Assembly: GCF_030445035.2 (NCBI RefSeq)
Contig: NC_080704.1
Span: forward strand, 26,082,499 to 26,146,498
Source: Dasypus novemcinctus
Lineage: Eukaryota > Chordata > Mammalia > Cingulata > Dasypodidae
Direction: 5' to 3'
DNA: 64,000 nt
The stretch's first letter is position 1; each line of letters starts with the position of its first letter. Positions 49,445 through 61,000 of this stretch are shown here, in pieces. Made by a program: the position numbers and the translations under genes. The notes under the pieces were generated by a model. That model had not been told where the DNA came from. It saw only the letters and a list, made by a program, of their open reading frames with translations, and made no database searches.

Positions 49445-52400
49445 AATAAATGAAGGCCAGAGACGGTAGCATTTTGCTGCCCCTTCCAAATCCCCGAGGA
49501 AGCCGGGAGGACTCGGGTGAACCCCAAATCTGGGCGCCCCTGAATTAAATTTAATCCAGAAAAGATGTGGGCTCCACCAGAATCTTCCCGACAAAATCAA
49601 GGGGCAATGGAAGGTCTGAAGAGAAAGATTCTGGGAACGAAAAAGAGCTCCGAACAGGGAAGAAGGTAAGACTCCCTGGGTGAGCAGAGTCTGGAAGGCC
49701 CTAGCTTTAATTGCTAGGAAGGGGAGGCTGATCACCTCCCGAGAGAACCCTAGTAGCCCCAGAAGGCTGGGGGGAAGCCGTTCTCTCTAGGCTTGGGAAA
49801 AGGAGGAAAACCGGGGAAAAGCCCTGGTGTTTTGGGTTTGTCTAACTGCATGTTAGAATCTGGTTACTGGTCTTATATCCACTAAAGGAGTGGAGTCTCG
49901 ATTTTAATAGGAAGGGTATTTATAGGTTCGAGTCCTAATATCCTGGAAATTGGTCTAGATTAAGGAAACAAAACTTGGTTACAGGAAAATGGATTGGCTT
50001 TTCTGGTGTAGCTTGGTCTGGGTGTAAAGTTTAAACAGTGGAAAAGTCTAGCTGAAATCTTTTGTTATGGTGCTAATTTGTGAATGAATTTGCTTTATAC
50101 CAAATGTTAAGTGTTCTGAGGTTTGTGATGGCTGTGGGGGCAGCCGTGGTGAAAATAAATATATAACTTGTGGGTCAGATTAGTGACCTTTGTGCTTCTG
50201 TCTGTGTCAGCTCAATGTTAGTGTCGGAGTTGTGTCCTTATGTAAAGTAGAATTACAGCTGAGCTGGAGCCCTCCCTTGCCATTGGCAAGGGAGTGAAAT
50301 GATTCTGGGGCAAAAGCTGAGGAGTCTAGATGTTTGTGCATGTTCTGGTGTCTTGTCTCTGGTCTGGCCCTTTGCCGGGGCTTGGAGGCCATCTGTGTCC
50401 GCGCCAAGCACCCAAGTCTGTTGGGAATGTCCCAGTCAGGGTGGCTGGGTCCCTGGGAGAGTTGCCAAATTTGAGTAGGTTCTGTCTGCCCATTTTGGCT
50501 GAAAGCTGGAAAGGGGGGAGCGGCTTGCCCCTTTCCAGTGAGTCCACCCTTCTATTCATAAGCCGCATTCCTGTTTGTTGTGCACCCGACTGCCTGGAAG
50601 GGGGGGAAGTGAAGGAGGTGAAAAGCAGAATCAGAATAAATGCAGTAAAGTTCCCTCCTTAGGGTGTCAAAGCCAAAATACGTTTGCATTCTGCTCAGGT
50701 TCTTAGAAGGTATTGTAGTAACCTTAAGTAAGAGAATGTGTTCTGTGAAGGTAAACTTTGTATTAAGGGTATAAATAATTATAAAAGTTTTACAAAGCAT
50801 TGTTTAAGGTATTTAAGTGGCTAATTGCAGAAAGTCATTATTTAACAAAACTGAATTGATAATAATAATAATAAAAGGCAATTTTATAACAAACTTATTC
50901 GGCAGCCAATCTCCCCTGCCAACTTACTTCCAAAAAAACTGTTTCTGGTATTACATGAAGTTTGCCTGGTAACTCAGTATGTGGGATATATGGAATGTGT
51001 TTTTATTGTTAAGGAAACAGAAGATGATTTTGTCCTAAGATAAAATGATTGATTATTGGAAAGAGTAGAGTGTGGGACAGAACCTGAATGAATACTGAAA
51101 GTGTAGAAGGTTTGTGGAAGGGAAATTTTTATGATTAAATTGAGTAAGATCAATATATAAAGAAAATCATTTATCAATAGCTTCTTGTGCTTTAACCTCA
51201 TCATATCCTCAATGTTTGAAGAAGAGTCTTACCTCTTTTAAAAGAACATTTTATGTTCTAGAAATCAAATCCTGAAAAGTAGCCTTTTATTTCAAACTAA
51301 CTGCAAGAGATTTATTCTTTCACTTTAAAGGAAAAATTAAAGTAATGGTTAAGTTCATTTAATATGTTATAAGTTGAATGAAAGGTATTTAAAGGTGTTA
51401 TAAAATTAATAGGTTTTAAAAAAAATTAATAAAAACTGTAACTAAGAGTTAAAATCATTTATAAATGCATTTATATTGTAAAACAGTGGAAAGACAATAA
51501 CTGAGATTATAGCTGGGTGAATTTAGCCTGAAACTATTATTTAAGTGTAAATTCTACACTAACCTTTCCTTTGTTTATGGTTGCTTCAGGCCTAACCTCG
51601 CCCTTTGCCTTTGCCTGTGGTTATTTCATAATTGAGAAGAGCTGGGACATCACTGTCTCCTCTTCTGGTATTAGTAACCCTTTCTCTCATGAATTCAAGT
51701 GTAAACTAAATAAATTGCTGCCTGATAGAATAAGGTTAAATGACCACTGGAGTTTTATTATCTCCAAAACCAAAAGGGGGGTGGAGGGGGAGAAGTCTCC
51801 TGCCTTGACGGTCAGTGTTCTAAGAGTGGCAATTCATGAGAGAAAGCAGTCTGTCTCCCTGAGGCTTCAAATAGCCTCAGTAAATATATATAAAACTAAT
51901 CTTGTTGCTTATCCAAAATTCTGCTAATTTCAAGGTAAAATATAAAGTTCTAAAACAAAATGGTGCTAAGGCATTGAGAACATTTTGGTTATTACAATCC
52001 ATTAAGTAAGAAAGAAAATTCTTGTGGTAAACTGCATGGTCATAGTGCAAATTAAGAAGAGTTTCAAAAGTCTTTGAAAAGTTTAAAGTAACTAAAGTCA
52101 TGTTGTTGTGTCAAACTATTCATGTCTGCCTATTTGCTCAAATTGTTAAAAATTAAATATGCAGTTATATTTATAAATATTCTTAAAGCCCAAATTGAAC
52201 TAAGCAGGATGAAAAAGTCATAGAAATCTGATTATGGAAACAATTGGGAAAGGGCCTCCTCTTTGCAAGAGCTTTTAAGGCAAGACTAGGTGTGGCAGAT
52301 TAAACCTATCTACTAGGCTAGGGAATTAAGAATCAGTTTGCCTGGTAATTTCCCAGTTTAAACCTTTGTCAGCCATAAATTGGAAAAAAACAAAACAAAG

Positions 52401-52580
52401 ATTAGGTTAATTTTCACAGAAGAAAAATGTTGATGTAACCTGGCGGCCTGCTGCCTCAGTCTCCCACTCCCGGGTTGGACAGCAGTGGAGGAGACCAGTT
52501 TAGGCCAGTCCTATGGGCAGTGGAAGGATGCCCAAGAAGGAGCTAAGTCAGTGCCATTTCAGCACTAAATTCTATTCCTT
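49445..52580 (+). other. ERV interior, first part: non-coding
   Basis: The first 1.2 kb is comparatively GC-rich, with a leader-like character (for example the TGGCAAGGGAGTG and CCGGGGCTTGGAGG regions). From about 50680 it becomes AT-rich. The longest sense frames are 110 codons (50330-50662) and 118 codons (51571-51927), with no retroviral motif. A packaging signal would be expected in the leader but cannot be identified by eye. Confidence 0.6.
49661..49670 (+). promoter_or_regulatory. Candidate splice donor in the ERV leader
   Basis: AAG|GTAAG with the exon end at 49665, about 220 bases after the primer site, where simple retroviruses place their donor. Use is inferred only. Confidence 0.5.
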
Positions 52581-52600
52581 ATTTGACAAAGGGGGGGAGC
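52581..52600 (+). promoter_or_regulatory. Internal second polypurine-tract-like site
   Basis: TTTGACAAAGGGGGGGAGCA repeats the context of the true tract at 55336-55352 (TTTGACAAAGGGGGGAA). It stands directly upstream of the embedded LTR-like module. Confidence 0.65.
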
Positions 52601-52610
52601 AGGTAAAAAC

Positions 52611-52882
52611 TAAAATGGTTGGAATGTGATAGAAGAAGCAGTTAAATCAAACTTTTGCGTGGGAAAGTTAAATCTCAGCTGTAACTTCTGAAGTATCCAA
52701 TCTATGGAAAAACAGGAAGAGCTTGCATGCTAGGCTTAGGGGTATAAATTGTGTCATTTTTCTTTGTTCGGGGCACCAGCCATATCTGGCTCTGCGCCCC
52801 TTCTTGCAAGATTGAGAATAAAGTATTTTCTTCTCCACAATCTGGTGAGCCTTATTTTCTTCCAGAAGATTTCTTTCCAACA
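52611..52882 (+). repeat. Embedded LTR-like module unrelated to the outer LTRs
   Basis: Candidate ends TGGTTGGAA and TTCCAACA are near-inverted repeats. Inside are a TATA-like GGTATAAATTG near 52741, a GC-rich R-like stem (GGGGCACCAGCC.. GGCTCTGCGCCCC, about 52769-52800), AATAAA at 52817-52822 and a pyrimidine-rich U5-like end. It shows no similarity to the outer LTR. No primer site follows. Flanking A-rich bases make a duplication impossible to judge. Confidence 0.6.
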
Positions 52883-55335
52883 AAATAAGGTAATTAGTGG
52901 CTCTATTAACAAATTTCAGTAAGTAAAGGAAAGTCCATAAAAACTATGGAGAGATCTTTCCTGGGTTATGATTTTAAAAAATTAAGTAATTGTGTAATGT
53001 GTTTTGAAACCTGGAAGTCAGTATGCATGTGTTTTAAAACCTGGTAGTCAGTTATGCTTTTAAATTAATAATTTTCATAACTTAAGGAAAAGAAGTTTTT
53101 AGCTTCCTGTAAGGGAAAAAGAGAACATTCCTTGCATAAACTATTATGGTTTCAATTTTATTTAACTTGAGTGTAATCTCCCATAGTTAATTTATAAACT
53201 AAATTAACATATGTACAAAATCTTTACAGTAATGAAAATTGTAAGTGAAAATTGTAAGTTCACATTGGTGAAATTAGGCTAAAGGGAAAAGATTGTAGAT
53301 ATGCTCTCTTAAATAGAGAGTAAATTTCTTTCATTGGTAATTGTAATTTAGTAAGTTTATTTAAACATGAGGTGTCTAGTCAATGCGGTTATAGTCAATT
53401 ATAAAGAGTTTGTAAAACATCTTCCAAACTGAAAATGTTTAAATAGTTCTAGTTGTAGAAGTCATTGTTAACTAAAGAAACTTAGATTGGTATTGGTAGC
53501 AGAAATAACTTCATGATAATAAACCTGTCTGAAGGCCACTGCAAAATACACATTTAAGTAAATGGTAATAAAAAGTTGTCTTGATTCTATTGGAAATATT
53601 CTGTTTTCATTCTAACAATGAAAAATAATATTTTTCCTCTATTACTAAAGTAAAGTACCTACTGTTATCTTCATAGTAAAATTGTGTAAGTAAATAGTCA
53701 TTTGATATATGTATTGCGTTAAGTTGTTTAAAATATATATAAAACAAGGAATAAACTTTAACATTGTCAAACTCTTGTGCATTCGAACCAGGCCTTGTAT
53801 ACATTACAGGTGGCCTCTCCATGTGAGTTATTGGCTAGGCTGGTCACTGACCCCTCAATGAAAAATATGTGCTATATCAGTCTCTGGTTCTGCTCCTGAA
53901 GTCGATGGAAACTATATTGCAGTTTCAAGCTCCTGCAGCCAATAATGACTTGGTACAGCCAAGTGTACAGTGGATATCGCTTCCAGACTGGCACTGTTCC
54001 ATGGTGCCAGAGAGCGCTATGCACCGGGCTAGTAGAATACTGGAAAATCTCTCTAAGATGAAGGATGCTGCAACTTGCTCACTGCGTTGAAGAACATGCT
54101 GAGTGGAGCCATGATACCAGGAGACTGTAAGTAAAACTTGAGCACAATTGGCATTATGGCCTGCTCTCATGGAGAGATAACATGTAAAGTATTACAAACC
54201 TGAAACTCAAAACTAATAATGGCAACTCTGAATCCTTATGCATTAAGTAATACATTAGTTAATATTAAGTGCTGTACTTTTATCCTGTACTAAATATATG
54301 CCTAATAATTGTAATGTTATCTTTTCTATTTTGGATCAAGTGCAGAAGTATATTAGACATGTTAAATTCCTGGTAAAATCATTTTCTAAACAGTTAATAA
54401 CATGTCTATAGAATAAGGTGGCAGTCTCAGCCAGTCTCAGTTAGCAAAAGTGAGGCTTGCTTGCTGATGGTGAGTCACCTATTGAACAAGTCAAAATTGC
54501 TAGAAATTGTACAATGAAAACCAAGGTGTAAAAATCTTTATTCTGTAGTTCTGATCACTCCCACAGGTGAAAACTAAGAGTATTTCCAAATTAGTGTTCT
54601 AATCCTGAGTGAAGCCAGTTGCCCAAGGAGTGCCAGTTCACCAGGAGCATCTGACAGAGCGAATGAGTGTCAATCATTGAACAGCTTGGAATGTGTCTTC
54701 AGACAAAGCTAAGTGTCTGTTGCAATTTCTCTCTAAAGATGGATAACTTAAAAAAGAATATATGCTGTTCCCACCAGCTTTTAAAGAGTGCCATCTTTAT
54801 AGGCACCTAATCTTGTCTATCTCTGTAATCCAATGTGTCCTCTTTTAAAAACGGGTATTCCAAATTTTTAATTAAGTTTGTTTCTTTCAGAGTGAACATC
54901 TTATTAACCATATGAAAACTTCATCCAACTTCGTACAGAATGCCAGATCCATCTTCCTCCAGTTAGAATAAATTAAAGAGTTTTTACACCTTATTAGGCA
55001 ATGACTACAGCCCATGGCCAGCAGGAAGCAGTTACAGAAAAGAGATCGTCTCCCTTCAGCACCCCTTTTAAATTAAAGGTGTAAACTCTTTAAGAGTAAA
55101 ATAAAAGTAATAGATGGATCTGGAACCTGACTGGAAATCCACGTGAGTGCCAGTGGCAACAGAATAACTGCAGGAGGCCCCTGCCCAAGATTCTGCTGTC
55201 CAGAATGAAAAGCTCTAAACTTCTAAAAACAGTCCTGATGCTGTACTAAAGACTGATAAATAATCAGTCAAGACAACAAACAGTCATCCACCTCATAGCT
55301 ACAACAATAATTATGCCAAAGCTTAGCAAGTAAAC
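52883..55335 (+). other. ERV interior, second part: non-coding
   Basis: AT-rich, without recognisable retroviral genes. Frames are at most 81 codons (53869-54090 sense, 53925-54170 antisense). The block around 53830-54180 is more balanced in composition and could be a captured or env-region relic, but I cannot identify it. Confidence 0.55.
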
Positions 55336-55341
55336 TTTGAC

Positions 55342-55352
55342 AAAGGGGGGAA
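55342..55352 (+). promoter_or_regulatory. Polypurine tract of the young ERV
   Basis: AAAGGGGGGAA immediately abuts the 3' LTR, the standard plus-strand primer position. Confidence 0.9.
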
Positions 55353-55856
55353 TGATGTGGGCTATGGGTGGAAGGCTCTTTGTCTCTTCAGAAATAACTA
55401 AGCTGTTTGACTTGTGTCTCTTCAGAAATAACTAAGTTGTTTGACTTGTGGGTGTGGAACGGTAAGAGGCTGCAGTCCTGCCCTTAGGGACGGTGACAGC
55501 AGGCTCCAGTCCCAGGAAATGTTTAACAAAGCAAGGGCTATAAACTTTAAGTATTTAGGGGAAATGCAAAAACCAAGGCTTATCTAAAATGTCTGGAGTC
55601 CTTGCTAAAAGCTTACCTAAGATGTGAAAGAGATATATGCTAATTGAAGCCTATTGAGAACTGAAACAAAGGGACCATTTGGCCTTTCCTCTCTGTATAA
55701 AAGACGTTTGAAAATCTTGTTCAGGGCTCGGGATTCAAACAGAAAGCTCCCGAGTCCGGCCGGCCGTCAATAAACCATTTTTTCCTTCTCAAAATCATTC
55801 CTGAGTCCTGGCCTCTCTATACACAATTAATTGAACTTCTCTTAAATTCCACAACA
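55353..55856 (+). repeat. 3' LTR of the young ERV
   Basis: 504 bp, identical to the 5' LTR except C for G at 55761, which makes CGGCCGGCCG palindromic. The 34-bp duplication is at 55381-55414 and 55415-55448, TATAAAA at 55696-55702 and AATAAA at 55769-55774. Confidence 0.95.
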
Positions 55857-55860
55857 GTTC

Positions 55861-56260
55861 CACTACCTTAAATTTTAAAAGTCTCATTTTTCAGGATTTG
55901 GCTCTTGACTCCTACTCATAATGGTTGGTTTCCTTGTGCTTCTAGTGATTTGGGAACTGTGAGCTCAACTTTTTCGGAAACTTATTTGTAGGAGCTCTTT
56001 GATGTCTGAATTTCAATCACGTGCCTCCAGAGAGAATTTTCTTTGCTTCTGCCAGTTGCCTTATTGCAATACCAATCTGGGACTACTTTAATTTAAAATG
56101 CTTCCTTTGTTGCCTCTCAGATAGTGTGCCTTCTGGCCTCCAGGCTTGTGGATGCAAGCCTGTGGTTAGGAATTCTCCAGAAACTTGTTCCTTTTTTCTT
56201 AAGATGATGAGACTGAAAAGTCTTAACCATTTCCACTGTGCTGTGCCTTTATGAGGGAAG
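55861..56260 (-). mobile_element. Antisense L1 fragment, continuation after the ERV
   Basis: Antisense 5'UTR/ORF1-like text (CCTCCAGGCTTGTGGATGC.. AGGAATTCTCCAGAAACTTG), probably the other half of 48300-48914. Confidence 0.45.
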
Positions 56261-56379
56261 TCATCAATGGGATGCACAGGAGAAAGAACGACTGAGTTGA
56301 ATAGAAACAAAAGTATAGAGAAGCAGATAAGCTCCTGGGAATAGTCTTTGACTATAAAACTACCATTTATTGAACACCT

Positions 56380-56570
56380 ATTCTCTTTCAAGTTTTATAC
56401 AAGACACTTTAAAGACTTTGCCTCATCTAATCCTCATAACAGCTCTATGAGGTAGGTACTATATAATCCTTTTCACAGGTAAAGAAATGGAGTAATGGAA
56501 AAGTTAAGTAATTTTCCAGCACCACAGAGCAAGCAGGTTAGGGAGTAATATGTGAACCCAGAATACACTG
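56380..56570 (+). mobile_element. MIR SINE
   Basis: CATCTAATCCTCATAACAGC, TATGAGGTAGGTACTATATA, AAAGTTAAGTAATTTTCCAG and AGCAAGCAGG follow MIR closely. Confidence 0.85.
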
Positions 56571-57098
56571 GGATGTAGTATCTTTACCTTCTAGAACCTT
56601 ATCTCGTCGAATAACAAGGTGTGAAGGAGCAGGATTTTAGCACAAAACAGCCTTGGCTTGAACCTTCACTCTACCACTTACTGCCTTTGCTATCTATGGG
56701 ATTTTGTGTGCATTGGCTGTGGAAGCAGATGAGAAGGGAGAGCGGCAATGATGGAATTATTCATCATCAGAGTTCCATTCTGCCTTCTGGTTTTCAGTTA
56801 TTTTTAAGACCTGAAAGGCCCAGACCTATTGGTAGTCTGAGAGTCTTGACAAAAAGGCTTAAAGACCCTACTCACATGCAAATACTTCACTTAGAATAGT
56901 TAACACTTTCAGGAACCAGCAGCTTAAAAGACTATCTATCTCAGCACAGGGACCTGACTGAGAAGCACACTGAACAAGTTTTAAAGGAGAAATAAATCAA
57001 GGTTTCAAGAACAGTGTCCAAATAGGACCCTGGAGTGGAAAGCCTGGGTAGCGGGCATAACAAGAGAGAGAAGCAAAATGGAGAAGGAAAATCTAGTA
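56571..57098. other. Unassigned DNA
   Basis: No gene or repeat recognised. A 92-codon frame at 56621-56899 has no motif. Confidence 0.4.
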
Positions 57099-57109
57099 AG
57101 AGCAAACAG

Positions 57110-57552
57110 GGAAGCGAACTTGGCCCAGTGGATAGGGCGGCCGCCTACCACATGGGAGGTCTGCAGTTCAAACCCCTGGCCTCCTTGACCCGTGTGCATC
57201 CGGCCCATGTGCAGTGCTGATGCGTGCAAGGAGTGCCCTGCCACGCAGGAGTGTCCCCCGCGTTGGGGAGCCCCACGTGCAAGGAGTGCGCCCTGTAAGA
57301 AGAGCCGCCCAGTGCGAAAGAAAGCGCAGCCTGCCCAGGAATGGCGACGCCCATGCTGCGGAGAGCTGACACAATAAGAATGATGCAACAACAACAACAA
57401 CAAAAGAAACACAGATTCCCGGTGCTGCTGACAACAGAAGTGGACAAAAAAGAACAACACGCAGCAAATGGACACAGAGAACAGACAACTGGGACGTGGG
57501 GGGGGGGGGGGGGGGGGAGAGAAATAAATAAAAATAAATCTTTAAAAAAAAA
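57110..57552 (+). mobile_element. DAS-type SINE with expanded simple repeats
   Basis: Complete copy. Duplication AGAGCAAACAG/AGAGGGAACAG (57099-57109 and 57553-57563). Within it, (CAA)n has grown at about 57387-57405, and the G-rich segment of the tail is a pure 20-G run at 57498-57517, where other copies have short mixed G tracts. Confidence 0.92.
57498..57517 (+). repeat. Poly(G) run of 20
   Basis: Uninterrupted guanines between ACGT and AGAG in the SINE tail. Confidence 0.9.
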
Positions 57553-57563
57553 AGAGGGAACAG

Positions 57564-58049
57564 ACAAAATAAATTCAACCCCCTTAATAATACTAATAAA
57601 AGCCAATCCTGTTCATTCAGCAAATATCCAAGTGCTACGTGCCATGCACTGTGTTAAGTACATCCTGTAAAGACTGCTAGCCTGTCTACAAAGGTGCTAT
57701 GGTTTCCTTGTGGATTCCTGGCAGGTCATTTTTAGGGAGATAAACAGATTGCTTGTTCTTTTCCATTTGCCCCTCTGAATCCCTCTTCACAATACTCTGT
57801 GTCCCAGGATGCTGACCTTCAGTGATTATATGGATCAGGACTTTCAGCCTGCTGTCTTCCAGGTAGGTTTGGATAGGCCTGGAAGAATCACCAGCAGGAG
57901 ATTAGGCGAAAGGAGAAGATAGAATTTGGAATATTTATTCCTCTGCTTCCTCTCTGCTAGGCTGCAGTTTAGTTGTGACAGAATCCACTTACCTATAACC
58001 ACACTCTCCCTTTCAAACTGAGGAGTGGCAATGGTTTCTTTTTTTTGGG
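57564..58049. other. Mostly unassigned; short MIR-like start
   Basis: 57608-57660 (TGTTCATTCAGCAAATATCC.. GTGCCATGCACTGTG) resembles the start of a MIR. The remainder, to the poly(T)/poly(G) stretch near 58040, is not recognised. Confidence 0.4.
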
Positions 58050-61000
58050 GGAGGGGGGAGTATTTATTATACTGGTAACATATATACAACCTAAAATTTC
58101 CCATTTTACTGACTATCAAATATAAAATTCAGTGTTGTTAATTACACTTGTAATAATGTGCTACCATCACCACCATCCATTACCAAAACTTTTCCATCAA
58201 CCCAAACAGAAACTGTACTAATTAAGCATTAACCCTTGATCCCCACCCCCTTTCCTGATCCTGGTAATCTGTATGCTGATTTCTGACAGTATAAATTTTC
58301 CTATTGTAATTATTTCATGTGAGATCATACAATATTTGCACTTTTCCATCTGACTTATTTCACTCAATGCAATGTCTTCAAAGTTCAACCATGTTGTAAC
58401 ATACATAAGAACTTCATTCCTTTTTATGGCTGAATAATGTTCCGCTGTATGGACATATCACATTTTGTTTATCCATTCTGCAGTTGATGGACAGATGGGT
58501 TGCTTCCAACTTCTGGCAAATACAAATAAAGCCACTCTGAGCATCAGTGTGCAAATATCTGTTTGAGTCCCTGCATTCAATTCTTTTATGAATATACCCA
58601 AAAGTTGGTTTGTCAAGTTGGATAGGAATTCTATACTTTGCTTTCTGAAGAACCATCAGACTGTTTTCCACAGGGGGTGAAACATTGTATAACCCCACCA
58701 ACAATGTACGAGGGTTCCCATTTCTCCACTTCCTCACCAACACTTATTTCCCATTTTTTAAATTCTAGCCATTCTAGTGAGTGTGAAATGGCATCTCATT
58801 GTGGTTTGGAGTTGCATTTCCATAATTCCTAATGATGTTGAGCATATTTTCATGTGCTTATTTATTAGTCATTTGAACATCATCTATGAAGAAGTCTATT
58901 AATATCCTATCACCATTTAAAAATTGGATTGTTTATCTGTTTGTTGTTGAGTTATAACAGTCCTTTATACATCCTGGATATTAAGTTTTTATGATATATA
59001 TGGTTTACAAATATTTTCCTTCATTCCATATTGTCTTTTCACTTTCTTAATGATGTTCTTTGGTGCACAAAAGTTTATAATTTTGATGAAATCCCATTTG
59101 TCTATCCTTCTGCTGCTCATGCTTTTGGTATAAACTCTAAGAAACAAAGGCCTGATGATTTTTTCCTATGTTTTCATCTAGGCTTTTTATACTAAAGTTC
59201 TTCTATTTAGGCATTTCATCCATTTTGATGTAATTTTTGTACACGGTTTGAGGAAATGAACCCACTTTCATTCTTTTGCATGGGGAAAATCCATTTTCCC
59301 AGCATTGGTGGTTGAAGAGACTATTTTTTCTCCATTGAGTGGACTTGACTTTAGATATGAGGATTTGTTTATGAATTCTCAATTATATTCCATTGGTCTA
59401 TAACTCTGCCCTTGTCCCAATACCAAACTGATTTGTTTGCTTTGTAATAATTTTTAAAATTAGGAGTTAAATCCCCCAAACTTTTTCAAGATGGTTTTAG
59501 AAACTTTGGGCCCCTTACCCTTCCATATGAATTTAATGCCCTTCCATTGATTTAGGTCTTCTTTGATTTCTTGCAGAATATTTTCACTTTTCCATGAATA
59601 AGTCCTTTACATCATTGTTCTGTTAATGTGGTGAATTATGTTAATTGGTTTTCTTATGTTGAACCACTCTTGCATTCCAAGGGTAAATACACTTGATCAT
59701 GGTATATAATTCTTTTAATGTGCTGTTGGATTCAGTATGCTAGTATTTTGTTGAGGATCTTTGCATCAATATTCATATGGGATACTGGTCTGTAATTTTC
59801 TTTTTGTGTGTACTATCTATCTCGCTTTGGTATTAGGGTGATGCTGGTCTCACAGAGTGAGAGGAAGTATTACTTTCTCTTCAGATTTTATAAAAGAGTT
59901 TGAGCAGGATAGACATTAATTCTTTTTGAATGTTTGGTAAAATTCACCAGCAAAGCTATCTGGTCCTGGGCTTTTCTCTTTTGGGAAGTATTAGATTACT
60001 GATTCAATCTCTTTACTTGGTATTGGTCTTTGGATCTTCTATTTCTTCTTAGGTAATTGTAGGTAGTTTGTGTGTTTCTAGGAATTTGTCCATTTCATCT
60101 ACATTATCTGTTTGTTGCCATACAATTGTTCATGGTATCCTCTTATAATCTTTTTTATTTCTGGGATAATAGAATTGCCCCCTTTCATTTCTGATTTTAG
60201 ATATTTGCATCCTCTCTTCTTTTTTGCTATGTGAATCTAGCTAAAGGTTTGCTGATTGTATTATCTTTTCAAAATCCCAAGCTTTGGTTTCATTGATTTT
60301 ATTGTTCTGCATTTATCTCTGCTCTAATCTTTGTTATTTCCTGCATTCTGTTCACATTGGATATAGTTTGCTCTGCTTTTTCTCATTCCCCCAGGTGTGA
60401 GGTTAGGTCACTGATTTGAGATCATTCTTCTTTATTAAATAAGCATTTAGATCTATAAATATCTCTCTCAGCACTGCCTCTCTTCATCCCATAAGTTTTC
60501 ATATGTTGTATTTTTCTTTTTCATTCACCTCAATATATTCCATAATTTCCCTTGTGATTTCTTCTTTGACCCATTGGTTGTTTAATAGTGTATTGTTTAA
60601 TTTCCCTATATTTAAAATTTTTCCAGTTCTCTCTCTGTTATTGATTTCTATCTTCATTACATTGTGTTCAGAGAAGGTACTTTAATGATTTCAATGTTTT
60701 AAATTTATTGAGACTCGTTTATAACCTAACATATATTTTATTCTACCAGATGATACATATACACTAGAGAAGAGTTTGTATTCTACTGTTACAGGAAGTG
60801 TTCTATATATGTCTGTTAAGACTTGGTTTATAGAATCATTTGAGTCTTGTATTTTCTTATTGATCTTCTGTCTAGATGTTCAATCCATTTTTGAAAGTGG
60901 TATATTGAAGTCTCCTACTATAAATGTAGAATCATATATTTCTCTCTTAAAATCTGTCAATACGTGCTTCATACATTTTGGGACTCTGCTATTGAGTCCA

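Larger units (their letters stand above)
48919..55856 (+). mobile_element. Young non-autonomous class I (gammaretrovirus-like) ERV, VL30-like
   Basis: A 6,938-bp proviral structure: two 504-bp LTRs with one difference (49327 G, 55761 C), a 4-bp duplication GTTC (48915-48918, 55857-55860), a tRNA-Arg primer site and a polypurine tract. Every retroviral cis element is in place. The 5,930-bp interior, however, holds no reading frame above about 125 codons on either strand. I see no zinc knuckle, protease, reverse transcriptase (YXDD), integrase or envelope motif. A defective former provirus would normally keep broken but recognisable pol, and I see none. This resembles rodent VL30 elements, which are packaged and copied by helper viruses. 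Class I is inferred from the 4-bp duplication, LTR layout and primer type. Near-identical LTRs imply a recent insertion. No protein product is expected. Confidence 0.9.

Noticed and set aside
51571..51927. 118-codon sense frame in the ERV as a possible env or accessory gene
   Set aside because: No signal peptide, cleavage site or retroviral motif; length is within chance for 5.9 kb of AT-rich sequence.
52611..52882. The embedded LTR as an ordinary nested solo LTR
   Set aside because: Not fully excluded, but its own polypurine tract just upstream and the absence of a clear duplication make a recombinant interior more likely.
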